Part shown: piece after piece, positions 14,279 to 21,563 of the stretch
Position numbering within the stretch: the stretch's first letter is position 1
Layout: the number at the start of each line of letters is the position of its first letter
Assembly (NCBI GenBank): GCA_958427355.1
Contig: CAUACA010000028.1
Span: 1 to 25,090 of the forward strand
Source of the DNA: an uncultured Collinsella sp.
GTDB lineage: Bacteria > Actinomycetota > Coriobacteriia > Coriobacteriales > Coriobacteriaceae
Direction: 5' to 3'
Length of the DNA stretch: 25,090 bases
Made by a program: the position numbers and the translations under genes
Notes under the pieces: model-generated
What the model was told of the DNA's origin: nothing
Database searches by the model: none
Seen by the model: the letters and a program-made list of their open reading frames with translations, nothing else

Positions 14279-17056
14279 ATGGCACAGGAATTCACTTTTA
14301 CCGTTAACGGTGTCGAGCACACGACGACGGAGAATAAACCACTGCTGCGCTATCTGCGCGACGACCTGCACATTCACTCCGCCAAGGACGGCTGCTCCGA
14401 GGGCGCCTGCGGCACCTGCACCATCCATGTGGACGGTGCGGCCGTCAAGGCGTGCGTGCTGACCACCGCTCTTGCCGCCGGCCGCAACATCGTGACCGTC
14501 GAGGGCCTGCCCGAGGACGTGCGCGAGGCCTTTGTGTACGCCTTTGGCGCCGTGGGCGCCGTGCAGTGCGGTTTTTGCATTCCCGGCATGGTCATGGCGG
14601 GTGCGGCGCTCATCGCCGAGGACCCCGAGCCCACCGAGGAGCAGATCAAGTACGCCATTCGCGGTAACGTCTGTCGCTGCACCGGCTACAAAAAGATTAT
14701 CGAGGGCATCTCGCTGGCCGCTGCGGTGCTCCGCGGCGAAAAGCAGATCGACGAGGACCTGGAGCGCGGCGATGACTACGGCGTGGGCAAGCGCGCCTTT
14801 CGTATTGACGTGCGCAAGAAGGTGCTCGGCGAGGGCAAGTATCCCGACGACATCGACGAGCTCGATCAGCCGGGCCTGACCTATGCCAGCGCCGTGCGCT
14901 CCAAGTATCCGCGCGCCCGCGTGCTCTCCATCGACACCTCCAAGGCCGAGGCCCTGCCCGGTGTGGTGGGCATCCTGCGCGCCGAGGACGTGCCGGTCAA
15001 CCAGGTCGGCCACCTTATCCAGGACTGGGACGTCATGATCGCTCAGGGCGATATCACCCGCTGCGTGGGCGATGCCATCGTGCTGGTGGTCGCCGAGGAC
15101 GAGGCGACGCTCGAGAAGGCCAAGAAGCTCGTAAAGATTGACTACGAGCCGCTGGAGCCCGTGCGCAACATTGTCGAGGCCAGGGCCGCCGACGCTCCGC
15201 GCCTGCATGACAGCTTCTTTGCCTTTGGCAACACGGTGGAGCTCAAGGACAACGTGTGCCAGAGCCGCCACGTGACGCGCGGCGACGCCGCCAAGGCGCT
15301 GGCCGAAAGCGCGTTCACCGTGACGCAGCGCTTTACCACGCCCTTTACCGAGCATGCCTTCTTGGAGCCCGAGTGTGCCGTTGCCTTCCCGTACAAGAAC
15401 GGCGTCAAGGTGCAGTCGACCGACCAGGGCGCCTACGACACGCGCAAAGAGTGTGCCCACATGTTTGGCTGGGACAACGAACCCGAGCGCGTGGTCGTCG
15501 AGACCATGCTCGTGGGCGGCGGCTTTGGCGGCAAGGAGGACGTGTCCATCCAGCACCTGGCCGCGCTTGCCGCATATAAGCTCCAGCGTCCTGTGAAGTG
15601 CAAGCTCACTCGTGCCGAGTCGCTCGCGTTCCATCCCAAGCGCCACGCCATGGACGGTACCTTTACACTGGGTTGCGACGCCGAGGGCAACTTTACCGGC
15701 CTGGATTGCGAGATCAACTTTGACACCGGCGCCTACGCGTCGCTGTGTGGCCCGGTGCTCGAGCGCGCCTGCACACATGCCGTCGGCCCCTACAAGTACC
15801 AGAACACCGATATTCGCGGCTTTGGCTACTACACCAACAACCCGCCCGCCGGCGCGTACCGCGGCTTTGGCGTTTGCCAGTCCGAGTTTGCGCTCGAGAG
15901 CCTGATCGACCTGCTGGCAGAGAAGGTCGGCCTGGATCCGTGGGAGATCCGCTACCGTAACGCCATCGAGCCGGGCGAGGTTTTGCCCAACGGCCAGATT
16001 GCCGACTGCTCCACGGCGCTTAAAGAGACGCTGCTCGAGGTCAAGGATGCCTACTATGCGCATCCCGGACACGCCGGTATCGCCTGCGCCATGAAGAACG
16101 CCGGCGTGGGCGTTGGCCTGCCCGATGCCGGCCGCTGCAAGATCCGCATCGAGAACGGCGTGGCCGTGGTCTATGCCGCCACGTCCGACATCGGCCAGGG
16201 CTGCAACACCGTCTTTTTGCAAGACGTTGCCGAGGCATGCGGCCTGCCGCTTCGCTGCATCGCCAACGGCGAGTGCTCCACCGAGAACGCTCCCGACTCC
16301 GGCACCACGTCTGGTTCGCGTCAGACGGTCGTGACCGGCGAGGCCGTGCGCGGTGCCGCCTTCCTGCTGCGCGATGCCATGCTTGATATCGAGGCCGGCA
16401 AGTCTGCGCCCGCCGCTCCCGTGAATGCGCATGGCGACGGCGTCAAGATCGAGTACGACGACGGTCGCGCCTATCAGCTGCACACGCAGGAGCTCGTCGC
16501 CGGCCAGGGTATGCATCCTCAGGATCCCGCGGCCGCCATCAAGGCGCTCGAGGGACGCGAGTTTGGCTACGTGTACCTGGAGCCGACCGACAAGCTGGGT
16601 GCGGATGTTCCCAACCCCAAGAGCCACATCTGCTACGGCTTTGCCACGCATGTGGTCATTCTGGATGATGACGGTCGCGTGAGCGAGATCTATGCTGCGC
16701 ACGATTCCGGCAAGGTGGTCAACCCCATCTCCATCCAGGGTCAGATCGAAGGCGGCGTGCTCATGGGTATGGGCTATGCGCTTACCGAGGACTGGCCGCT
16801 CAAGGACTGCGTACCCCAGGCAAGGTACGGTACGCTCGGGCTGTTCCGTGCGCCCGAGATTCCGGATATCCACGCCATCTACGTGGAGAAGGACGAGCTG
16901 CTGCCTGTGGCATATGGCGGCAAGGGCATCGGCGAGATCGCAACGATTCCCACGGCGCCCGCCGTGCAGAACGCCTACCGCGCGTTTGACGGCAAGCTGC
17001 GTCCAAATCTGCCCATGGTGGATACGCCCTACAGCCGCGCCCGTCACCGCGGGTAG
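14279..17056 (+). CDS. Xanthine dehydrogenase-family molybdenum hydroxylase, fused [2Fe-2S] and molybdopterin domains (probably the selenium-dependent type)
   Basis: The N-terminal 160 residues are an XdhC-like iron-sulfur domain: Cys39/44/47/59 for the plant-type [2Fe-2S] cluster and Cys97/100/132/134 (CGFC and CRCTGY) for the second. The rest is the molybdopterin-binding XdhA-like part. It has GGGFGGKED near 412, GAYRGFGVCQSE near 525, DSGTTSGSRQT near 675, and GKGIGEIA with the catalytic Glu near 886. The 925 residues equal the sum of E. coli XdhC and XdhA. GVGVGLPDAGRC and the SGTTSGSRQT stretch resemble the selenium-dependent xanthine dehydrogenase family more than E. coli XdhD. No FAD domain is present, so electrons probably go to the ferredoxin and YgfK. 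It would hydroxylate purines such as xanthine or hypoxanthine in the cytoplasm. Confidence 0.9.
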   Translation: MAQEFTFTVNGVEHTTTENKPLLRYLRDDLHIHSAKDGCSEGACGTCTIHVDGAAVKACVLTTALAAGRNIVTVEGLPEDVREAFVYAFGAVGAVQCGFCIPGMVMAGAALIAEDPEPTEEQIKYAIRGNVCRCTGYKKIIEGISLAAAVLRGEKQIDEDLERGDDYGVGKRAFRIDVRKKVLGEGKYPDDIDELDQPGLTYASAVRSKYPRARVLSIDTSKAEALPGVVGILRAEDVPVNQVGHLIQDWDVMIAQGDITRCVGDAIVLVVAEDEATLEKAKKLVKIDYEPLEPVRNIVEARAADAPRLHDSFFAFGNTVELKDNVCQSRHVTRGDAAKALAESAFTVTQRFTTPFTEHAFLEPECAVAFPYKNGVKVQSTDQGAYDTRKECAHMFGWDNEPERVVVETMLVGGGFGGKEDVSIQHLAALAAYKLQRPVKCKLTRAESLAFHPKRHAMDGTFTLGCDAEGNFTGLDCEINFDTGAYASLCGPVLERACTHAVGPYKYQNTDIRGFGYYTNNPPAGAYRGFGVCQSEFALESLIDLLAEKVGLDPWEIRYRNAIEPGEVLPNGQIADCSTALKETLLEVKDAYYAHPGHAGIACAMKNAGVGVGLPDAGRCKIRIENGVAVVYAATSDIGQGCNTVFLQDVAEACGLPLRCIANGECSTENAPDSGTTSGSRQTVVTGEAVRGAAFLLRDAMLDIEAGKSAPAAPVNAHGDGVKIEYDDGRAYQLHTQELVAGQGMHPQDPAAAIKALEGREFGYVYLEPTDKLGADVPNPKSHICYGFATHVVILDDDGRVSEIYAAHDSGKVVNPISIQGQIEGGVLMGMGYALTEDWPLKDCVPQARYGTLGLFRAPEIPDIHAIYVEKDELLPVAYGGKGIGEIATIPTAPAVQNAYRAFDGKLRPNLPMVDTPYSRARHRG

Positions 17057-17125
17057 GGTAGGGTGCGGACAGCCATTGTTGACGGGCTGTTCGCACTGAG
17101 CATCAACTACATACGCTGCGCCTTT

Positions 17126-17157
17126 GGCCCCAGCTCCATCGCGAGCCGGGGCCTTTT
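17126..17157 (+). terminator. Terminator of the purine cluster
   Basis: GGCCCC (17126-17131) pairs with GGGGCC (17148-17153). After an A/C mismatch, inner GCTC (17133-17136) pairs with GAGC (17143-17146). TTTT follows at 17154-17157. It lies 70 bases after the hydroxylase stop and just before the first 62-bp repeat array. Confidence 0.85.
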
Positions 17158-17166
17158 GCTTGGAGC

Positions 17167-17674
17167 GGAAACTACGTCCCGGAATTGGCGCTCAGAATGG
17201 GATGCACTTTCCGGTAGAGCCTCTGGCGGAAAGCGTGCCCCGGAATTCGGCTCCAGAGTGGGATGCGCTTTCCGGTTGGAGCTTCAAATGGAAAGTGCAT
17301 CCCGGAATCCGCGCCTGGAATGGGATGCGCTTTCCGGAACAGCCCTCAACCGGAAGCTGCGTCCCAGTATTTCGCTTCAGGGTGGGATGCCGTTTCCGGC
17401 TGAACCCTCAGGCGGAAAGTTCATCCCAGAATTGACGCTCAGAGTGGGACACGGTTTCCGGATAGAACCTCAGCGGAAACTGCGTCCCAGTTTGAGCGTC
17501 TATTCCGGGATGCAGTTTCCGCTGAAGGACTCAACCGGAAAGCCTGTCCCATTCTGAGACGGGATTCCGGGGCACGCTTTCCGCTAGGCCCGCCATCCGG
17601 AAAGTGCATCCCGTTTTGAGCGTCCAGACTGGGACGCGCTTTCCGTTGGCGTGGCCGTTGGGAAAACGCGGCCC
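17167..17674. repeat. Array 1 of the 62-bp alternating inverted repeat (8 hairpin units plus a half)
   Basis: Left arms of type GGAAANNNNNTCCC start at 17167, 17228, 17290, 17352, 17414, 17475, 17537, 17599 and 17661. Right arms of type GGGANNNNNTTTCC start exactly 32 bp after each of the first eight. The unit period is 61-62 bp: arm 14, loop 18, arm 14, linker 15-16. Loops often read GGAATT...CTCAGA, and linkers often carry CCTCA. The last half unit is followed by a decayed right arm near 17683. Each unit can fold as a hairpin, and neighbouring units can fold in the alternative phase. Confidence 0.9.
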
Positions 17675-17717
17675 AGATAGGGGGGATGCGATCCGGCGAT
17701 GCGCGGCCTAGCAGCTC

Positions 17718-18716
17718 CTACAGCTCCACTTCGTTGAGCCACGCCGGCAGCGCGGTCTGCCGGATGCCTGCCGTCTGCAGCTTTTTGGCGAGCATTCCTG
17801 CCGAGCGGACCTCGTTTATGGTAAAGCGCAGCAGAGGGTGACCGTAGAGCGATAGGTGCGCCTCGCGCTGTCGTTCGGCAACGAGCGCCTCGGCGGTGGT
17901 GCGCCCGGCTAGCATGGCCTGGTCGGTATATTTGACGAGCCCGTCGAGCTCGCCCAGCGTGAGTTCCCGCGCCTGGCGCTCCCAGGCAAAGTCCGTTCGT
18001 ATGGGCTTGGCCGAATCGAAGGGGTCCGTAAGCTCGTATTGAAGCCAGTCGGGCGCAAAACCGGTCTCGATCATGACGGCGCGGGCGACCGATTCCCCAC
18101 CGCTCTCGGCGCGGACGTCGGCATATCGAAGCGTTGTGAGGGCCGTACGAATCGCGCGACCATTGCGGGCGGTCGTTCGTTGCTCGACGGCCTCCATCAG
18201 CTGTTCCCGCGCAAGGCCGAACTTTGAGATCGCCGAATCGGCAATGGGCATGCCGTCGGCAAAACCAGTTTGCAGCAGGCAATCTGTGGCCGTTTGGATG
18301 GGCGGCGTTACCGATATGCCGGCTCTGTGTATTGCTCCGGCCGGCTCAATCTGGTGCCGCTGAATATGCGCGCCCGGGCGAGCCGACGGCTTTGTGGCGC
18401 TGCAGGCATGCACGACATTCAGGTGTCGCCACGAGACCTCGAGCCCCAGCAGGCAAGCTGCCGAAAACGAGCAGAAGGTCCAATCGGGGTGGATGATCGC
18501 AAGGGCGCGAATAATCTCGCAATGACGCTGTGCCCGGTTGAGCTCATCCCAGCGCATTTTGCGCGCGAACAGTCCCGGCATGGGGGAGACGACCGTGCTG
18601 CCGGTGCGCCGAAGGAGCGCTTTTCGGATCGCCGTGCTCGGGGGAATCAGACAGCGTCCCTCTTGTTCGGCTTGGTTCAACAGCTGGTCGATGAGTTGGT
18701 CATTGCAATGGGTCAT
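17718..18716 (-). CDS. AbiEi-like/PD-(D/E)xK-like accessory protein of unknown function
   Basis: The 332 residues have no signal peptide or membrane segment. The N-terminal part (about 20-170), with RKMRWDELNRAQRHCEIIRAL and the SFSAACLLGLEV stretch, resembles the layout of the AbiEi-like proteins common in Actinobacteria. The C-terminal part has Glu204/208, then Asp242 in IRTDFAWE and Glu256/Lys262 in GELDGLVKY. That spacing is like a PD-(D/E)xK or Vsr-type nuclease core. This is a pattern judgement, not a proven homology. Such proteins form large paralogous families in Coriobacteriia. AAGGAGG lies nine bases before the ATG at 18716. The gene stands alone, bracketed by repeat arrays 1 and 2, which suggests a cargo or defence gene. 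Confidence 0.75.
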   Translation of the reverse strand: MTHCNDQLIDQLLNQAEQEGRCLIPPSTAIRKALLRRTGSTVVSPMPGLFARKMRWDELNRAQRHCEIIRALAIIHPDWTFCSFSAACLLGLEVSWRHLNVVHACSATKPSARPGAHIQRHQIEPAGAIHRAGISVTPPIQTATDCLLQTGFADGMPIADSAISKFGLAREQLMEAVEQRTTARNGRAIRTALTTLRYADVRAESGGESVARAVMIETGFAPDWLQYELTDPFDSAKPIRTDFAWERQARELTLGELDGLVKYTDQAMLAGRTTAEALVAERQREAHLSLYGHPLLRFTINEVRSAGMLAKKLQTAGIRQTALPAWLNEVEL

Positions 18717-18771
18717 GAGCTACCGCCTCCTTTTGGGTAGCAAAAACGTATCAGCCGGAACTTGCCGCTCA

Positions 18772-18793
18772 GCTGACCAAAAGCTGACCAAAA
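18772..18793. repeat. Perfect tandem 11-bp direct repeat upstream of the AbiEi-like gene
   Basis: GCTGACCAAAA occurs twice in immediate succession (18772-18782 and 18783-18793), about 55-75 bases before the leftward start codon. One helical turn per copy suggests adjacent binding sites for a regulator. The stretch 18794-19013 shows no gene or clear signal. Confidence 0.5.
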
Positions 18794-19013
18794 TCTAACC
18801 ATGCAGGTAGATGGCCTGGTTTTGACGTCATTTTTTGAAGCTGAATCGGTGGGCGGTAATCGGCACCCGTGAACGGTAGCTAGATATGAAGCCTTGGTAA
18901 GTTTAGGGACGTTTACTTTTCCGAAAAAGAGCAATCTATCTGCTGTTTTGTGTTTCTAGATCGCATATTTGAAGGCAGGTGATAAGGGCGGCGGATCGTC
19001 GCCTTGTACCTGA

Positions 19014-19368
19014 GGAAACCGTGACCCGGAATTGCCGCTCGGAACGGGACAAGCTTTCCGGAACAGCCCTCAACTGGAAACTGTGACCCAGATTTTGGCC
19101 CCAGGGCGGGATGCCGTTTCCGGATCGGGCCTCAAGCGGAAATTGCATCTCGGAACGAGCCCTCAGAGCGGGATGAACTTTCCTAACGGGGCCGCATGCG
19201 GAAGCTGTGTCCCGGAATGAGCGCTCGGAATGGGATGCATTTTCCGGTAGAAGCTTCAGCGGAAAGTGCATCCCAGAATTCAGGCTCAGAACGGGACACG
19301 CTTTCCGGATGGCATGTTTGGCGGAAACTACGGCCCAGTTTTTGGCTCCAGAACGGGATATATTTTCC
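19014..19368. repeat. Array 2 of the 62-bp alternating inverted repeat (6 hairpin units)
   Basis: Left arms start at 19014, 19076, 19138, 19200, 19261 and 19323. Right arms start 30-32 bp after each, at 19046, 19108, 19170, 19232, 19293 and 19355. The period, arm ends (GGAAA and CCC, GGGA and TTTCC) and orientation are the same as in array 1. The array ends 56 bp before a large palindrome in front of the ATPase gene. Confidence 0.9.
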
Positions 19369-19415
19369 GGAACGGTCCACGTGCGGCGGTGTACCGCTCC
19401 TTTTGCGTGCGCCGC

Positions 19416-19445
19416 TTGTCGAATTGCGTTATAGCTAGCTATATT
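19416..19445 (+). promoter_or_regulatory. Candidate promoter of the AAA ATPase gene
   Basis: TTGTCG (19416-19421) and TATATT (19440-19445) are 18 bases apart. The -10 lies inside the left arm of the palindrome, so a protein bound there would control it. A second TATAAT at 19455-19460 lacks a good -35. Confidence 0.4.
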
Positions 19446-19479
19446 ATAGGAAGGTATAATATAGCTAGCTATAACGCAA
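19424..19479. repeat. 56-bp near-perfect palindrome (25-bp arms, 6-base loop) before the ATPase gene
   Basis: Arms at 19424-19448 and 19455-19479 are exactly complementary around GGAAGG. Each arm contains TATAGCTAGCTATA, itself a 14-bp palindrome, so the element holds two smaller symmetrical sites 31 bp apart. It ends just before the ribosome-binding GGAAGG (19481-19486). It could be a double operator, or fold as a hairpin in the leader RNA. Confidence 0.85.
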
Positions 19480-19494
19480 AGGAAGGATGGCCCT

Positions 19495-20874
19495 ATGTTT
19501 ATCGGAAGAACAGTGGAAATGTCCGAGCTCAATCGACTGTATGGCACGGGCTCCTTTGAGATGCCTGTGATTTACGGCCGCCGTCGCGTGGGCAAAACGC
19601 GTCTTATCACAGAGTTCATCCAAGGCAAGAAGGCTATTTACTTTCAAGCTCGTCGTACCAATGCAGAGGCAAACCTGCATGGCTTTAGCCAGGCGATACT
19701 TGCGGGCTCCGTTGGTGTTGCTGGCGTGTCGTTTCGTAGTTTTGACGAGGCGTTCGATGCATTGGCTACCATGGCTCGCACGGAACGTTTGATTGTCGTG
19801 ATCGACGAGTATCCTTATCTCGCCCAATCGAATCCCGAGATCAGCTCGTTGCTGCAAGACAAGATCGATCACTTGTACAAAGAGACCAAGCTTATGCTTA
19901 TCCTGTGCGGGTCGTCGCTTTCGTTTATGGAAGAGCAGGTGTTGGGCTACGAGAGTCCGCTATACGGTAGGCGTACGGCCCAGTTTAAGATCATGCCGCT
20001 CGATTTTACGACGACCCTCGGCCTGTGGCAGATCATGGGTCGCGAAGACGCTGCAGTTTGCTATGGCATGACGGGCGGCATTCCTGCATATATCGAGAAA
20101 GTCGATCCTACCGTATCGCTCAAGGACAACATCAAACGTCTTTTTCTTACTCCTACGGGCTATCTCTTTGAGGAGCCGAGTAACCTGCTGTTGCAAGAGT
20201 GCCGCAATCCCGAGCAATATGATGCGATCGTGCAGGCAATTGCCCAGGGGCGCTCGAAGATCTCGGAGATTGCGAGCTCTACGGGAATCCCTGCGAGCAA
20301 CGTAAAGAGCTATGTGGATAAGCTGGCGTCGCTTGGGATTGTCGAGCGCGAGCTGCCCCTAAACGAGACGAGCAATAAGCGAGCCGTGTATCTGCTGAGC
20401 GACCAGATGTTTAGGTTCTGGTACAAGTTTGTGCCGCAGAACATTGGGCTGATTCAAAACGATATGGCCGAGATGGCGTATAAGCGCATTGAGCCGCACG
20501 TATCGGATTACATGGGTACGGTCTTTGAGCTTATATGCAGACAATACGTGTACGAACTCGCGCGCGCGGGCCAGCTCGATGTGGTTCCGGCGAGCGTCGG
20601 GCGCTGGTGGGGGACGGATAATCGCACGCATACGCAGGAAGAAATCGACTTGATTGTTGACGATGGCGAGGGCGCTGCGCTGTTTGCGGAGTGCAAATGG
20701 CGCAATGAACCGGTGGGCGAAGACGTGCTGCAAAAGCTCGTGTACCGAAGCGAGCTCTTTAGGCGGCAGCATAAAAGCTACGTGATCTTCTCGAAGCGTG
20801 GCTTTACGCAAGGATGTCAGGATGCCGCGGAGAGTAGGGGAGACGTCAAGCTGATCTCGTTTGCCGAGATGTGA
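19495..20874 (+). CDS. AAA/STAND-type ATPase with winged helix and C-terminal DUF234 PD-(D/E)xK-like domain
   Basis: This 459-residue protein is of the archaeal-type ATPase family (COG1672-like). The Walker A is GRRRVGKT (28-35), the Walker B is VVIDEYPYL with Asp104/Glu105, and a sensor-like ILCGSS follows. A winged-helix region covers about 240-290 (ISEIASSTGIPASNVKSYVDKLASLG). The C-terminal DUF234 part has EEIDLIV (Asp385) and AECKW (Glu399, Lys401), a nuclease-like D-(E)xK spacing. The role of the family is not established; mobile or defence functions have been suggested. The start at 19495 has GGAAGG 8 bases upstream; another ATG at 19487 is out of frame. Arrays 2 and 3 flank the gene on both sides. 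Confidence 0.88.
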   Translation: MFIGRTVEMSELNRLYGTGSFEMPVIYGRRRVGKTRLITEFIQGKKAIYFQARRTNAEANLHGFSQAILAGSVGVAGVSFRSFDEAFDALATMARTERLIVVIDEYPYLAQSNPEISSLLQDKIDHLYKETKLMLILCGSSLSFMEEQVLGYESPLYGRRTAQFKIMPLDFTTTLGLWQIMGREDAAVCYGMTGGIPAYIEKVDPTVSLKDNIKRLFLTPTGYLFEEPSNLLLQECRNPEQYDAIVQAIAQGRSKISEIASSTGIPASNVKSYVDKLASLGIVERELPLNETSNKRAVYLLSDQMFRFWYKFVPQNIGLIQNDMAEMAYKRIEPHVSDYMGTVFELICRQYVYELARAGQLDVVPASVGRWWGTDNRTHTQEEIDLIVDDGEGAALFAECKWRNEPVGEDVLQKLVYRSELFRRQHKSYVIFSKRGFTQGCQDAAESRGDVKLISFAEM

Positions 20875-20916
20875 GGGCGGGGATAATGAAGCGCGTCCTG
20901 ATTTGATGCTGGGAAT

Positions 20917-21208
20917 GGGATGTGCTTTCCTTTTGCGACCTTTGGCGGAAAGTGCGTTCCAGATTTCGGCTTCAGAATGGGATGCCGTTTCCGGATCGGC
21001 CCTCAGGCGGAAACTACGACCCGGAATTCGGCTCCAAAACGGGATGCGCTTTCCCGGTGGCATCTCTAGCGGAAACTGCATCCCGGAATGAGCTCTCGGA
21101 ACGGGACACGCTTTCCCATCGGGGCTTCAAACGGAAACCGTGTCCCGGAATCGAGCCTCAGGGTGGGACGCATTTTCCGGTAGAGGCCTGGGACGGAAGG
21201 CGTGTCCC
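20917..21208. repeat. Array 3 of the 62-bp alternating inverted repeat (4 hairpin units plus two partial ends)
   Basis: A right arm at 20917 has only a decayed left partner near 20887. Full units have left arms at 20947, 21009, 21071 and 21133, with right arms at 20979, 21041, 21103 and 21165. A solo left arm starts at 21195. The period is exactly 62 bp. It starts 42 bp after the ATPase stop codon. Confidence 0.9.
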
Positions 21209-21278
21209 AGAATCCGGCTAATCCGATGGCCAGGTGGTTGAGCGAGCGGGCTCCGAGGCTCCATTACTGAAAATTCAT

Positions 21279-21307
21279 TTGTTAAACCTGGCAACCGTGG
21301 GTAGAAT
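21279..21307 (+). promoter_or_regulatory. Promoter of the RNA antisense to the small hydrophobic peptide gene
   Basis: TTGTTA (21279-21284), a 17-base spacer, and TAGAAT (21302-21307) make one of the best promoters in the window. It points into the 3' end of the leftward peptide gene, with no rightward reading frame or ribosome-binding site behind it. Confidence 0.6.
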
Positions 21308-21313
21308 AAAGTC

Positions 21314-21399
21314 GACGGCAGCCCAAGGGTGATAGCTGGGCAGCGCCGTTACTTAGTTCAAGGGGTCAATGCCTTAACAGCGTCGACCCCTCTTCTTTT
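21314..21399 (+). ncRNA. Candidate antisense (type I antitoxin-like) RNA of about 85 bases
   Basis: Transcription from the promoter above would start near 21314. The RNA first forms a bulged hairpin: ACGGC 21315-21319 with GCCGT 21345-21349, and GCCCA 21321-21325 with TGGGC 21337-21341. It then forms a terminator hairpin. It covers the last 26 bases of the peptide reading frame, including the stop, and the region after it. This is the layout of convergent type I antitoxins such as RatA, which overlap the toxin mRNA 3' end. Position and ends are predicted only. Confidence 0.5.
21361..21399 (+). terminator. Terminator of the antisense RNA, inside the peptide gene's 3' end
   Basis: AGGGGTC (21361-21367) pairs with GACCCCT (21385-21391), with a 17-base loop, followed by CTTCTTTT. 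The hairpin overlaps the stop codon of the leftward peptide gene (21374-21376). Confidence 0.6.
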
Positions 21400-21499
21400 G
21401 CTTCGTACGCTGCTTAAGTGCCTCGGAAAGTCCGATAAGCGCCGTGAGGAGCGAGACCAAAGCGGTCAGGAGCTTCACGAAATCAATCAGATCGGTCAT
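21374..21499 (-). CDS. 41-residue hydrophobic-basic peptide, candidate type I toxin
   Basis: The peptide starts MTDLIDFVKLLTALVS and has one hydrophobic segment (about residues 7-27). It ends in a strongly basic tail, KQRTKQKKRGRRC. This is the build of membrane-acting type I toxins and holin-like small toxins. Several in-frame ATGs exist. I chose 21499 because GGAGG (21512-21508 on this strand) is eight bases upstream; the ATG two codons earlier overlaps the Shine-Dalgarno. In the leader, CCTCC (21525-21521) can pair with that GGAGG across an 8-base loop, hiding the ribosome-binding site. A convergent RNA overlaps the 3' end. Function is inferred from architecture; no named family is claimed. 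Confidence 0.6.
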   Translation of the reverse strand: MTDLIDFVKLLTALVSLLTALIGLSEALKQRTKQKKRGRRC

Positions 21500-21563
21500 G
21501 GGCATCACCTCCCGTCGCATGGAGGGCGCTGCCCGGCACATGGAACTGCCGTCAACAACTGCC

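Noticed and set aside
13958..17047. Leftward 1029-codon open frame opposite the ferredoxin and hydroxylase genes
   Set aside because: It is a codon-bias shadow. The plus strand encodes well-recognised Fe-S and molybdopterin motifs over the whole length.
17063..17557. Open frames through the repeat arrays (also near 19032-19559 and 20861-21221)
   Set aside because: The repeated peptides simply translate the 62-bp DNA repeat in several frames. There is no ribosome-binding site, and stops fall at random.
17167..17674. CRISPR array
   Set aside because: Repeats alternate in orientation, arms are only 14 bp and degenerate, the spacers are related to each other, and no cas gene is present.
18713..18934. 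Leftward 73-codon frame upstream of the AbiEi-like gene
   Set aside because: It covers the promoter region and the tandem repeat, has no ribosome-binding site and no recognisable features.
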